A DNA stretch of 64,000 nucleotides from DAOTWA01 sp963702935 (GTDB lineage: Bacteria > Chloroflexota > Anaerolineae > Anaerolineales > Anaerolineaceae), in assembly GCA_963702935.1 (NCBI GenBank), contig OY969772.1, positions 4,960,001-5,024,000 of the forward strand. Reading direction: 5' to 3'. Both the position numbers and the translations under genes were made by a program. The notes beneath the pieces are model-generated. The model searched no databases, was not told where the DNA came from, and saw only the letters and a list, made by a program, of their open reading frames with translations. Shown piece by piece: positions 24,876 through 32,984 of the stretch. Position 1 is the stretch's first letter. Each line of letters opens with the position of its first letter.

Positions 24876-25178
24876 TTACGCGGCGATTCCCATTTTGGCT
24901 TCCAGGCGTTCCAGACGCTCGTTCAAGGCTTTGTTTTCATCTTCCAATTGTTTGGCATGGGTCGTAAGATAAGGGTCGCTCTCCCACCAATTGATTCCCA
25001 TTTCCATGGCTTTGTCCACCGAGGCTACCAATAAGCGCACTTTAATATTCAATAATTCCACACCCACCAGCGAAATGGTGATGTCGCCGGCAATAACGAC
25101 CCCTTTGTCGAGCACCCGTTCCAGAACGTCGGCCAGGCTGCTGCCCTGGACGGAATGTTGCATGCGCTGCTCTTGCAT
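24876..25178 (-). CDS. gvpJ: Gas vesicle protein GvpJ
   Basis: The GvpA-like core LADVLERVLDKGVVIAGD, ITISLVGVELLNIKVRLLVA, SVDKAMEMGINWW is followed by a coiled coil (LEDENKALNERLERLEAKM). The core plus NWWESDPY is typical of GvpJ, a minor shell protein that affects vesicle shape and nucleation. The length of 100 residues is normal. GGGAGG precedes the ATG. Confidence 0.92.
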   Translation of the reverse strand: MQEQRMQHSVQGSSLADVLERVLDKGVVIAGDITISLVGVELLNIKVRLLVASVDKAMEMGINWWESDPYLTTHAKQLEDENKALNERLERLEAKMGIAA

Positions 25179-25193
25179 GGGACCTCCCTTGGC

Positions 25194-25457
25194 TTAATCT
25201 TCGCTCTCCATGATCTGCTCACGCAGATAACGCTTGGTGCGACGATAGCTGACCATGTTGCCTTCGTCATCGAGCAGGGTTTCATAAGTAGCCATCACGT
25301 CCGTAGACGCCGGGATGCGCTTCAGCTCGGTCATCTCTACGATGACGTGCCAGCCCAGGTCGTCTTTGTAGTAGCCGGAGATGGTATCCGCGTTGACGCA
25401 AGTGAGCGTAGTCAACATTTCCTTGGCCTTTTGCGCGATCTGTATTCCAGTTTTCAT
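25194..25457 (-). CDS. gvpO: Gas vesicle protein GvpO
   Basis: The start at MKTGIQIAQKAKEML is supported by GGAGGC. The 87 residues contain the GvpO signature: GWHVIVEMTELKRIPASTDV, MATYETLLDDEGNM, then YRRTKRYLRE. GvpO is an accessory or regulatory protein required for vesicles in haloarchaea and actinobacteria. It sits between gvpG and gvpJ. Confidence 0.93.
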   Translation of the reverse strand: MKTGIQIAQKAKEMLTTLTCVNADTISGYYKDDLGWHVIVEMTELKRIPASTDVMATYETLLDDEGNMVSYRRTKRYLREQIMESED

Positions 25458-25523
25458 TGTGCCTCCATGAGCGGTAAAAGAAACAACGTAAAGGTATGTT
25501 TCATATACTTTCAATGCGCAGTT

Positions 25524-25775
25524 TCAACCCTGTTCGGCGGCCTGGCGGTCGCGAGCTTCCCGCAACAAACCCAGCAGGGTCTCTTCGATTTCCAGGAATT
25601 CCTTCTCTTCTATCTCTCCCAGGTCATAGTGCAGCTCCAGCTCGAGGAGCTTGCCACGCACCGCGTCTTCAGAATAGAGCTCCTTATCGGCCTGTTCGAC
25701 GATCTTTTCGGCAATCCAGGTCACGCCTTTGATAGGCCCTAACAAGGGAAAAGCCAGCAAGTCGAGCAAACCCAT
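25524..25775 (-). CDS. gvpG: Gas vesicle protein GvpG
   Basis: The 83-residue protein matches GvpG: GLLDLLAFPLLGPIKGVTWI, then IVEQADKEL and LELHYDLGEIEEKEFLEIEE. It is an assembly factor that in other systems binds GvpF/L complexes. It is next to gvpF/L and gvpO, the usual arrangement. GAAGAAGG precedes the ATG. Confidence 0.95.
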   Translation of the reverse strand: MGLLDLLAFPLLGPIKGVTWIAEKIVEQADKELYSEDAVRGKLLELELHYDLGEIEEKEFLEIEETLLGLLREARDRQAAEQG

Positions 25776-25821
25776 TGCTTACCTTCTTCCAATCTGGCGA
25801 CAGGCTATAGGTACGAGCCGA

Positions 25822-26605
25822 TCAGCGCGCAGACGGCGCGTCCCAATGGATGACGATGTTGACGAAATTGTAGGGGGGCACTGGACCCACGTACTTGAAC
25901 ATCAGCCGATTTTCCATTTCGGCGTCCAATTGTTTGATGGCCTGGTCGAATTCGGCCTCCCGATCGTGGTCGACCAGGAAAGCGGCATTCAGCACCATTT
26001 TGTCGGTGATGGTCTTGTTCGCCCGGGTCTTGTACACCAAAGGACGCAGGCGCTCCAGAATTTTTTCGGAGTTCCTCCTCCCTTTTCTTCTCCATGGCGG
26101 CCTCGATCATCTCGCCCAGGCGAATCCTTTCGTAATATGTCTCGTCGGTCTGGCGCCCTTTCAAGCTGTCTCTCAGAGCGCGGATGGGAGGGCTCTGTTC
26201 GACGATCTCCTGGAAGATGATTTCCTCATACCAGAAAGCTTTGATGCCCAGCTCGACGCGATTGTGGACTTCGTCAAAACTGCTGAGCAATTCGCCATAG
26301 CGGCGTTTGAGCACCTGCTCCAGGATGGCATTGGCGTCGGGAGCGACCGTGCCAAAGCGCACCGGCAAAATGGAGAACTGGCGCATGGCCTCTTCGAGCA
26401 CGAGGGTGTGCGCCATCATGTTGCGGCGGCTCTCCTCAAATTCCTTGAGGGGCGTGTCACTCACCACGGCGCCCAAATCCATAAATTCGATCATATCGAC
26501 GACGTCGCCTCTCTCGCCCATCCCTAAATTGGAAAACTGGTAGGGCTGAGGGGAGTGGGTCAGGCAGTAAAGGTACTTTCTGGAGCAGGCTTCGGGCTTG
26601 GGCAT
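25822..26605 (-). CDS. GvpF/GvpL family protein, frameshifted
   Basis: The first frame runs from MPKPEACSRKYLYCLTHSP to AMEKKREE; the rest (EKILERLRPLVYKTRANKT to KYVGPVPPYNFVNIVIHWD) is in the next frame and stops at 25822. One base too many lies within about 26061-26080, a GGAGGAA/A6 region. The corrected protein has about 260 residues, normal for GvpF/L. The N-terminal half has the usual EEAMRQFSILPVRFGTV. It lies upstream of gvpG. The lesion may be an assembly indel. Confidence 0.85.
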
Positions 26606-26617
26606 TTTATTTCTCCG

Positions 26618-27667
26618 TTAACCTAACCGATAGGGTAGGGTCATTCCTTTCTCGGCCACTCCCTCGAAAAGAACGTCCAACACTTCGCTGATCCAGGTTC
26701 TTGCGTCGGGTAACGATAGATTGTCCGGAAGAGCGGTATAAAGATCGCGTAGGGCATAGAATGTTCGAACGGCTAAAGGATCGAGCAGAGGAAAGACGGC
26801 AGTTTCGAGGGCCTCTTCCAAAGATTTCGCGTCTTTCTCCCGGCCGGTGCGATAGAAGGGGGCCACCTCCAACGCCAGGGGCAGATAGCCGTTCAGATCT
26901 CCCACCAGCAAGAGCAGGTCGCCCCCCTCGCGCGTCAAATCACTCGCGGCCAGCTCCTGCCGCAAACGGCGAGCCAGCTCCTGGCGGTCGCCGACGCTGG
27001 TACGCGCATTTTCCAGATTGCGAGAGTTCAAGTAGAACAAAGCTCCGGCGAAACCGTTTTGGATGGTCACCTGGTTGGCAAAAATCTCGCGCGCCGCCAA
27101 CAGGCCCAGCTTATTGGCCAGGGCAGCCAGTACCCGCACGATCCTGGTTTTGCGGTCTCCAATGCCTTCCACCGGCGAGCTATCCCCGGCGATCTCCAGC
27201 TTCACCTGGCGAGAGGAACGGGTGGTCTCGTTCTCGGCCAGGGGGTGGGCGTGCTCGTGGGCAAACAAACCTTTCAGGGCCAGCATATCTTGCCAGTAAT
27301 CTTGGGCAAGCATTTCCCGGTGGTTGACGAAGATGTTTAGGGTGGACAAATCGGCCAGGTCGTAAAGGTTAACGATCGGGCGCTCACTCAAGGCGGCCAC
27401 GTCGGCGGGGGAGAAGCTGTATTTCGTGGAGGGGGCCAACCCTCCCGGGCGATCTCCCTGGTGAAGCTGGCGGACCAGGGGCTGCAAGTCCTGTAAGATG
27501 AAGAGCGAGATCCAGCGATGCGGCCAGGTGGGCGACTTGGCGTATTCCTGAATGGTGGCTTCCTCCACCTGAATCAAGGGGAGCACTCCGTCCTCCACGT
27601 CGGAGAAGACGCGCAGCTCTGTGGAGGCGATCCGGTGCAGGCTAAAATGCTTGACGGTGCGTGACAT
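26618..27667 (-). CDS. Unknown gvp-cluster protein with HExxH motif
   Basis: This 349-residue protein matches no gvp family known to me. It carries HEHAH at 137-141, which fits the zinc-metallopeptidase pattern HExxH, followed by Glu145. A later hydrophilic helix region contains the LGLLAAREIFANQVTIQNG segment. Sheets near the end include DLLLLVGDLNGYLPLALEV. It has no signal peptide, so it should be cytoplasmic. It is flanked by gvpF/L and gvpH with short gaps. A protease or metal-binding scaffold is possible; the motif may also be chance because the helix context is not tested. Confidence 0.6.
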   Translation of the reverse strand: MSRTVKHFSLHRIASTELRVFSDVEDGVLPLIQVEEATIQEYAKSPTWPHRWISLFILQDLQPLVRQLHQGDRPGGLAPSTKYSFSPADVAALSERPIVNLYDLADLSTLNIFVNHREMLAQDYWQDMLALKGLFAHEHAHPLAENETTRSSRQVKLEIAGDSSPVEGIGDRKTRIVRVLAALANKLGLLAAREIFANQVTIQNGFAGALFYLNSRNLENARTSVGDRQELARRLRQELAASDLTREGGDLLLLVGDLNGYLPLALEVAPFYRTGREKDAKSLEEALETAVFPLLDPLAVRTFYALRDLYTALPDNLSLPDARTWISEVLDVLFEGVAEKGMTLPYRLG

Positions 27668-27694
27668 GCCGTGAGGTTCCTTTGGGTGGGCGGC

Positions 27695-28225
27695 TTACTT
27701 CTTTTGCAGGCGCAGCTCGAGAATGCCGTTCTTGTAGGTCTTCTGCAACGTCGACGCATCGACGGCAGCCGGCAGCAAGATTTCTTTGGCATACTTGCGT
27801 TCCCCGGAAGTTTCCAGGGAGAGCACGTCATCTTGAACGTCGATGGTGATCTCATTTTCGGCAACGCCGGGCAGCTCGGCAGCAATGACGATTTCCCGAG
27901 CCTCGTCGAAGACGTCGACCAGGGGCTCGCGGACTTCCGCCACTTCGGGGCCGGCCTGCGTGTTGCGGATGTTTCCGAAATGCTCGACGTGCGGCACTCC
28001 GCCGATGCCGGTGCGCACCGAGAAACCGTAGACGCCGCGGGCTTTGTCGCCCAATCCTTTGACTTTGAACTCACCACTGCGGGTAGATTCCCCGGTCTCG
28101 TCGGTGGTCTCGACCATATCCGAGAGCAGGTCCAGGAAGTTGCCCAGGCCCTTGAACAGGCCACCCAACCCCAGGTCTATCGAGATGTCTTCTTCGGCTT
28201 TCTTGTCTTTCTTCGGTTCAGTCAT
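27695..28225 (-). CDS. gvpH: Hsp20-type gas vesicle protein GvpH
   Basis: A Gly/Leu-rich N-terminal segment (LGLGGLFKGLGNFLDLL) and a variable middle are followed by an alpha-crystallin domain (about 100-176, PLVDVFDEAREIVIAAELPG, then KYAKEILLPAAVD and NGILELRLQKK). This is the layout of GvpH, an Hsp20-like protein that stabilises vesicle proteins. The start overlaps the previous small gene by eight bases. Confidence 0.9.
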   Translation of the reverse strand: MTEPKKDKKAEEDISIDLGLGGLFKGLGNFLDLLSDMVETTDETGESTRSGEFKVKGLGDKARGVYGFSVRTGIGGVPHVEHFGNIRNTQAGPEVAEVREPLVDVFDEAREIVIAAELPGVAENEITIDVQDDVLSLETSGERKYAKEILLPAAVDASTLQKTYKNGILELRLQKK

Positions 28226-28418
28226 CGCTCACCTCCAAGTCCTTTCGAACGCGAGAGGGCAAACGGTTTTCATTTGCCTGTAATTGTTCGGTCTCCTTCA
28301 GCCGCGGCCAAAGGTTGCGCCCGGACGCGGTGCTGATGGGATGGGAATGCCGGGTGCGGATATTGCTATGGGTGCGGATGCGGGAGACGGTCATGATCTT
28401 CTTCATAAAATCCCTCAC
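28218..28418 (-). CDS. Small basic gvp-cluster protein
   Basis: The 62-66 residue protein (GTG start, or ATG four codons later with GAGG upstream) is rich in Arg, His and Ser (VSRIRTHSNIRTRHSHP). It has no recognised family. The eight-base overlap with gvpH and its place directly after the coiled-coil gene support translation. It may be a linker peptide or an unnamed accessory factor. Confidence 0.5.
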   Translation of the reverse strand: MRDFMKKIMTVSRIRTHSNIRTRHSHPISTASGRNLWPRLKETEQLQANENRLPSRVRKDLEVSDD

Positions 28419-28424
28419 TTTTCC

Positions 28425-28766
28425 TCAATATTCCAGAGATACGGCGTGAAACCGGGTTTCTTTGTTCTCGTCGGCTTCGTCGGGAGCTTCGCCGGGCTGA
28501 GCCGGGCGACGCCGGGGAACCGAGGGGGAAATCTCCTCCATGGTGCGATTCAGCATCTCGACGCGCTCCTGCACGATGCGGATGCGCTCCTGAGTTTTGT
28601 TCTGGTTGGTAATCCAAATGCTTATCTCGCGCTCCAGGCGCGCCTTTTCGTGCTCCAGGTGGGCCAATTCGCTCATGATCTGCTCCCGGCTGTCAGGGAT
28701 GGCGCGGTCCCTCAACCCCTGGACGGTAGGGATGTCTCTCATGCTGCGGACTCGGGTGGTTTTCAT
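28425..28766 (-). CDS. Coiled-coil gvp-cluster protein
   Basis: The 113-residue protein starts MKTTRVRSMRDIPTVQGLRD and continues into a coiled coil (LAHLEHEKARLEREISIW and TQERIRIVQERVEML), ending in a Pro-rich tail. Proteins of this type accompany gvpN/gvpH genes in several bacterial gas vesicle clusters, but I cannot assign a letter with confidence. GGAAGG precedes the ATG. A scaffold or adaptor role is likely. Confidence 0.65.
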   Translation of the reverse strand: MKTTRVRSMRDIPTVQGLRDRAIPDSREQIMSELAHLEHEKARLEREISIWITNQNKTQERIRIVQERVEMLNRTMEEISPSVPRRRPAQPGEAPDEADENKETRFHAVSLEY

Positions 28767-28778
28767 GGTTGCCCTTCC

Positions 28779-29714
28779 TCAATTGCTGTGATGTTCGATC
28801 AAGTTGAGCAGCATCTTGCGTTGCTGAGTGCGGCGCTCGCGCGCCTGGCTGGTGAAGGCGGTCTTCGATTCGAGCACGTCCAGGCACACGCCGACGAAAC
28901 GGGGATCGTTTACAGAGGGTTGCAGGTGTTCCTGGGCGACGACCCGGGCGATCATGATGCAGGAGCGCATGGTGGGCACCTGGTCGTACTCTCCCGAAGC
29001 GCGGAAGTCACGCACCAGGTCCACGATGCGGGTGGCGTCTTCAGCCGATAAAGCGGACCGCGCCATGGTGATGCCGACTTCCGTGTCGCGGTCGTAGTAC
29101 TCGACGTCCATGGTGACCAGGCGGTCACTGAGGGCATCCTGGGCTTCGTGCACACCGGCATATTCTTGCGGGTTGCTGGTGAAAATGGCGCGAAACTCCG
29201 GATGGACCTTGACGTAACCATCCTTGCGGTTCACGTTGGGCAGGACGAGCAAGCGTTCTTCCAAAACGGTCAGCAGGATATTGTTTGCTTCAGGGCGGGA
29301 ACGGGTGAACTCATCGTAGACCAGGGTAAAGCCTTCACGGCAGGCGGTGGTCAGGCGATTGTCTACCCATTGTTGGGTAGCGTCTTCTTCGTATTTCAGG
29401 ACAGAATGGACGAAGTGGTCGACGACCTTGCGATAACGATAGCCGAACTGCCCACCGATCAAGTTGGAGGTCGAAAATTCTTCGTCGCCGACGATCAGGA
29501 TGACCGGGCGCCCCAGGTTAGCGGCCACGTGCATGGCCAGGGTAGTTTTACCCGTCCCGGCCGGCCCGCGAAAATGGACGGGAAAACCTGCCTTCAGGTA
29601 AGCCAGGGCGCGTTCCTTGAATTCCAGAATCGTAGGCGTCTCGACGAAATCCTTTCGCGGGTGCACCACCAAAGCGGATGCAATATCTTGGTTCATAGCG
29701 GTCGCAACGGTCAT
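28779..29714 (-). CDS. gvpN: Gas vesicle AAA+ ATPase GvpN
   Basis: The 311-residue protein has the MoxR-type AAA+ core of GvpN: GPAGTGKTTLA (Walker A), LVYDEFTRSRPEANNILL (Walker B and following), and TSNPQEYAGVHEAQDALSDR (sensor 1). The ATG at 29714 is preferred because AGGAGGA lies six bases before it. GvpN powers growth of the vesicle beyond the bicone stage. It follows the unknown gene at 29733. Confidence 0.95.
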   Translation of the reverse strand: MTVATAMNQDIASALVVHPRKDFVETPTILEFKERALAYLKAGFPVHFRGPAGTGKTTLAMHVAANLGRPVILIVGDEEFSTSNLIGGQFGYRYRKVVDHFVHSVLKYEEDATQQWVDNRLTTACREGFTLVYDEFTRSRPEANNILLTVLEERLLVLPNVNRKDGYVKVHPEFRAIFTSNPQEYAGVHEAQDALSDRLVTMDVEYYDRDTEVGITMARSALSAEDATRIVDLVRDFRASGEYDQVPTMRSCIMIARVVAQEHLQPSVNDPRFVGVCLDVLESKTAFTSQARERRTQQRKMLLNLIEHHSN

Positions 29715-29732
29715 TGACATTCCTCCTATCGG

Positions 29733-30488
29733 TTATATCGTTTTCAATTCAAGCGCTAAAGCTCTATACCATTGATCCCGGGCGACCGAACAGGTGGCTG
29801 GAGTCTCTTGCCAGGTATGGAACTGGTCAAACACCCGCCGGAAAGCCGTACGAGCTTGTTGCCACTCCTGATTCTTAAAGGGGCGGGTGAAAGGCTGCGG
29901 CAAGCGGCTATCGCCCCAAAACAGACGATGAGCCATTCCACGCTCAAAGTCAGTGCTAAGGTTGGTAGGACTACCGGTGACCAGATAGGCAACGCTGTCG
30001 CCGAAGGCCAGCGCGAAGCGGCCTTGCAAATCCAGGCGGTAGCTGGCGGCAACGGCCAGGGAGGCCAGCAACCTGGCAAAAGCATCCAGGTCTCCTTCCG
30101 AGCCGTTGCCGTTTTCGTGGGGGCGCGAGAGCGCATACGAAGCGTGTTGATCTAACTGTTGGAGAATCACCAGGGCATCTGTGTAAGCCAGGGGAGGGCG
30201 TTCTTGCCAGCTCTGCGTCGGGAAAAAAGTCAGCGTGAAATTGGCCAGAGAAAATTCGGGGAGCTCTCCAATCTCACCTAATCCCAATTGCATTTTTTGC
30301 CACAACAGTTGAAAGAGATCCTGGGTGGCGGACAAATCCGGCTGGAGGACGATCTCGGGGCGCGGTCCGTCCCTGACGATCAATTGGCAGTTGACCCCTT
30401 TCAAGCCCTGCAAGAGAGCCGGCAAGGTAATCTCAATGCTTCCGCTGGTCCTCCCGGCTGATCGAATTCTGCGTGTGCCCAGATGCAT
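29733..30488 (-). CDS. Unknown gvp-cluster protein with AbrB-like start
   Basis: The 251-residue protein begins MHLGTRRIRSAGRTSGSIEI, then TLPALLQGLKGVNCQLIV. The 'RRIRSAGRTSGSIEITLP' pattern resembles a swapped-hairpin (AbrB/MraZ-like) strand arrangement. The rest is helical with a repeated Leu pattern and QPFTRPFKNQEWQQARTAF near the end. No enzyme motif is seen. GGAGAAACC precedes the ATG. It lies between the GvpC-like gene and gvpN. It could be a regulator or shell-binding factor. Confidence 0.55.
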   Translation of the reverse strand: MHLGTRRIRSAGRTSGSIEITLPALLQGLKGVNCQLIVRDGPRPEIVLQPDLSATQDLFQLLWQKMQLGLGEIGELPEFSLANFTLTFFPTQSWQERPPLAYTDALVILQQLDQHASYALSRPHENGNGSEGDLDAFARLLASLAVAASYRLDLQGRFALAFGDSVAYLVTGSPTNLSTDFERGMAHRLFWGDSRLPQPFTRPFKNQEWQQARTAFRRVFDQFHTWQETPATCSVARDQWYRALALELKTI

Positions 30489-30558
30489 TGCGGTTTCTCC
30501 AAGCTACTTTATCTAGCCATCTATCTAGCAGATCAACGGGCCAAAGAAATTCGAACGT

Positions 30559-31737
30559 TCAAATGACTTGAACGTTCGAATTGTTCAACTGATCAATTCT
30601 TTGGCCTGTGCAATCCAGGATTTCAACTTTGGCAAACCTTCCGGCCTTGCCTAAAGCCTGGCGCACCGTCTCGGGCTGACTGCCAGCTAACTGCTGGACA
30701 GAAGAAATACCAGCCTGATTTAGCAGCTTTACCATGCCGGGGCCGATGCCATGGATGGCGGTGAGGTCACCGGCGGGAGCCGGCTCCTGCGGGGAAGACG
30801 CCTGGGTGTGGACGGCCTCTGGCTGCTTCGAGTGTCTGGTAGGGCTATTGGACGAGCCTTTGCGCTCCTTGAGCTGGCGGAAGTCGGCCCAGACCTGGTG
30901 CGATTCTCTCAGGTCTGTTTGGGCAGCCTGCTGCTGCGCCTGGAATCCCTGGCGGGTAAGGGTGACCTCGTGGCTTAGCCTGCTGCGATCAGCCGACAAT
31001 TGCTTCTTCTGATCGGCGGCCATGGATTGGCGTCCGGCTTCCAGATCCTTCATGAAAGTTGTGGTGGCGTTGCGCAGGCTCACGACTTCCTGGCGAAGAC
31101 CCTGTATATGCTCGTTCAACAGGTCATCCTGGTCAGAAGCCATGGCGCGGAAGGCAGCATTGACGTCGGTGCGAAAGCCCGTCGTATCGGAAGCCAATTG
31201 CGAGCGTTGCTCGGACAGCTTTTGCCGCAATTCGGCGGCCGTCGCCTGGTTAGTGGAGTCGATGTCCTTCAAAAAAGCCGTTGCCGCCTGGCGTAAATCT
31301 CCAACCTGGTGATGCAAGCTATCCAAATGCTCTTTCAAGCGCGCACGTTGTTCGGCGGTCAGAGTCTGGTGTTCCAGGTTGATTTCTTTCAGGAACTCGG
31401 CAGTCGCCTGACTGGCCTGTGCTACGCGACTGCGAAGGTCGGCCATGTGCGCGTCGAGCTGCCGCCTTTGTTCAGCGGTCATCCCCTGATGAGATTGGTC
31501 GATCTCTTTCAAGAACCGGGCAGTGGCCTGGCCGGCTTCAACGACCTCATGGCGCAGATTGTCTAAAAAGCCAGCAAGCTGCTCCTGTTGTTCAGCCGTT
31601 ATGGCCTGGTGAGCAGCCTGGAAGTCCGTAAGTTCCTGCCGTACGCTGCTGCGAAGATCAGCAACTGCCGTCAAACGGGCGTCATAATCATCCAGGAGAT
31701 TTTGGGCCAGCTTACGCATATCGTTGTTTAAGGCCAT
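30559..31737 (-). CDS. GvpC-like repeat protein with C-terminal helix-hairpin-helix domain
   Basis: Residues 47-270 hold about six amphipathic repeats. Four are 40 residues long (TAEQ..QL...L..LR..V at the start, ATA.FLKEID near the end); one is 33. This helical repeat order is how GvpC lies over the GvpA ribs and stiffens the shell. A Pro/Ser/Gln linker follows (about 290-325). The last 65 residues form a helix-hairpin-helix domain (LTAIHGIGPGMVKLLNQAGI, SSVQQLAGSQPETVRQALG), a fold that usually binds DNA or proteins. I know of no such domain on cyanobacterial GvpC. It directly follows gvpA. Confidence 0.75.
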   Translation of the reverse strand: MALNNDMRKLAQNLLDDYDARLTAVADLRSSVRQELTDFQAAHQAITAEQQEQLAGFLDNLRHEVVEAGQATARFLKEIDQSHQGMTAEQRRQLDAHMADLRSRVAQASQATAEFLKEINLEHQTLTAEQRARLKEHLDSLHHQVGDLRQAATAFLKDIDSTNQATAAELRQKLSEQRSQLASDTTGFRTDVNAAFRAMASDQDDLLNEHIQGLRQEVVSLRNATTTFMKDLEAGRQSMAADQKKQLSADRSRLSHEVTLTRQGFQAQQQAAQTDLRESHQVWADFRQLKERKGSSNSPTRHSKQPEAVHTQASSPQEPAPAGDLTAIHGIGPGMVKLLNQAGISSVQQLAGSQPETVRQALGKAGRFAKVEILDCTGQRIDQLNNSNVQVI

Positions 31738-31756
31738 AACATCACCTTTCTGACAA

Positions 31757-31774
31757 AACCCCTCTTCAGGGGTT
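31757..31774 (-). terminator. Weak hairpin before the GvpC-like gene
   Basis: AACCCC and GGGGTT flank a six-base loop, followed by TTG on the minus strand. It lies 20 bases before the GvpC-like ATG. With the stronger hairpin at 31856-31878 it could reduce read-through from gvpA. Confidence 0.5.
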
Positions 31775-31855
31775 GTGGCTAGGAAACTGGTTCGGTCGAT
31801 ATCGTGCAGTGGTAGCGGATGGGAATAGTTTGCCGGGCTTTCAGATGGGATGAGC

Positions 31856-31878
31856 GGGGGGTGAGGCTCTCACCCCCC
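31856..31878 (-). terminator. GC-rich hairpin after gvpA
   Basis: GGGGGGTGAG pairs with CTCACCCCCC around a three-base loop, 45 bases after the gvpA stop. No T-tract follows, so it is more likely an attenuator or mRNA end protector than a full terminator. It would favour high GvpA over downstream proteins. Confidence 0.75.
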
Positions 31879-31922
31879 AGCACGTCCACATTGTGAATGC
31901 CACTCAACCTGGCTGGTACTTA

Positions 31923-32138
31923 CTAGGCGGGGGAAGCGGCGGCGGCGGTCAGGCCAACAGCCTCAGCATACTTCAGGTAGGTATCGACGCCAGCGACGAC
32001 CACGCGGGCTTCAATTGCGAGGAGTTCGATGCCGACCAGGGACACGCGCACCCACGCATCGATGACGATGCCCTTATCCAGGATGCGATCAACTACCTCG
32101 GCCAAGCTTGTTGATGCAACGGTTTTCTCTACTGCCAT
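31923..32138 (-). CDS. gvpA: Major gas vesicle shell protein GvpA
   Basis: The 71 residues match GvpA throughout: LAEVVDRILDKGIVIDAWVR, VSLVGIELLAIEARVVVAGV, DTYLKYAEAVGLT. GvpA forms the ribs of the hollow protein shell. GGAGG with good spacing precedes the ATG. It is the first structural gene after the two-component genes, with a 99-base gap, and is followed by hairpins that could raise its expression relative to the rest. Confidence 0.97.
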   Translation of the reverse strand: MAVEKTVASTSLAEVVDRILDKGIVIDAWVRVSLVGIELLAIEARVVVAGVDTYLKYAEAVGLTAAAASPA

Positions 32139-32237
32139 TTCGAATTACCTCCTTTTCTGAGATTAGATTGGATTGGATTGCTCCCGTTCGTGAATTCATC
32201 ATACGTCTAATCTCCAGAGTTGAGCGTTTGCCTTGCG

Positions 32238-32984
32238 TTAGTCTCTCGAGGAGGTTGAGGGGCGGTTGCGCCTTTCCAGCATATAACCCTGGCGCGGGAT
32301 AGTGAGGATACAGGCAGGATGCTCGGGATCGGCCTCCACCTTGGCGCGCAGGTTCCGGATGTGCCAGCGCACCAGCCCAATGTCGGCGGTTTCGGCGGGG
32401 TAATCCCATACTTGTTGCAACAGTTGCTGGCTGGTGAAGATGCGCCCCGGGTGGGTCATGAGGAAGTACAGCAGGTCGAACTCGGTGGGAGTAAGCTCGG
32501 TAACCCGGTCGCCTACCCATACCTGGCGGGTATGGATGTCTAAGGTGATCGCGCCGGCAACCAGCCTGGAATCCTCGGGCGCGTCTTCGGGTGGATTTTC
32601 GGGAGCCGCTTTGACCCTGCGCAGCAAGGCACACACGCGCGCGTTCAGCTCTTTCAGGTCAAAGGGCTTGATCAGGTAATCGTCTCCACCCTCTTGCAAT
32701 CCGATCACGCGATCCTCGACGGTTTTACGGGCGGTCAAGAATAAGATCGGGGTTGCGGATAAACCGGGGTCCTGGCGGATGCGCCGGCATACTTCCAACC
32801 CGTCCAGAATGGGCATGATGATGTCGAGGATCAGCAGGGCCGGATTGTAGCGGCGGGCAACGTCCAGGGCTTCTTGCCCATCCCCGGCAGTGAAGACTTC
32901 GAAACCATTGCGGATCAGGCTATGCCTGACGGCCCACACCAGATCAGGCTCATCGTCGGCCAGCAGGATGGTGGGGCTAGGCAT
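32238..32984 (-). CDS. OmpR-type response regulator next to gvpA
   Basis: The 248-residue protein starts at MPSPTILLADDEPD. The receiver has D10/D11 and phosphoacceptor D54 (LLILDIIMP), with KPFDLKELNARV near 105. The winged helix (about 140-235) contains VTELTPTEFDLLYFLMTHPG. Its start overlaps the single-domain regulator by eight bases. It is the likely DNA-binding output of this system, and gvpA begins 99 bases downstream, making it the best candidate activator of the gas vesicle operon. Confidence 0.9.
   Translation of the reverse strand: MPSPTILLADDEPDLVWAVRHSLIRNGFEVFTAGDGQEALDVARRYNPALLILDIIMPILDGLEVCRRIRQDPGLSATPILFLTARKTVEDRVIGLQEGGDDYLIKPFDLKELNARVCALLRRVKAAPENPPEDAPEDSRLVAGAITLDIHTRQVWVGDRVTELTPTEFDLLYFLMTHPGRIFTSQQLLQQVWDYPAETADIGLVRWHIRNLRAKVEADPEHPACILTIPRQGYMLERRNRPSTSSRD

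Noticed and set aside
18423..29717. Long open frames on the plus strand across the gvp cluster
   Set aside because: They are antisense shadows of GC-rich codons in gvp genes. They have no family motifs and no ribosome-binding sites.
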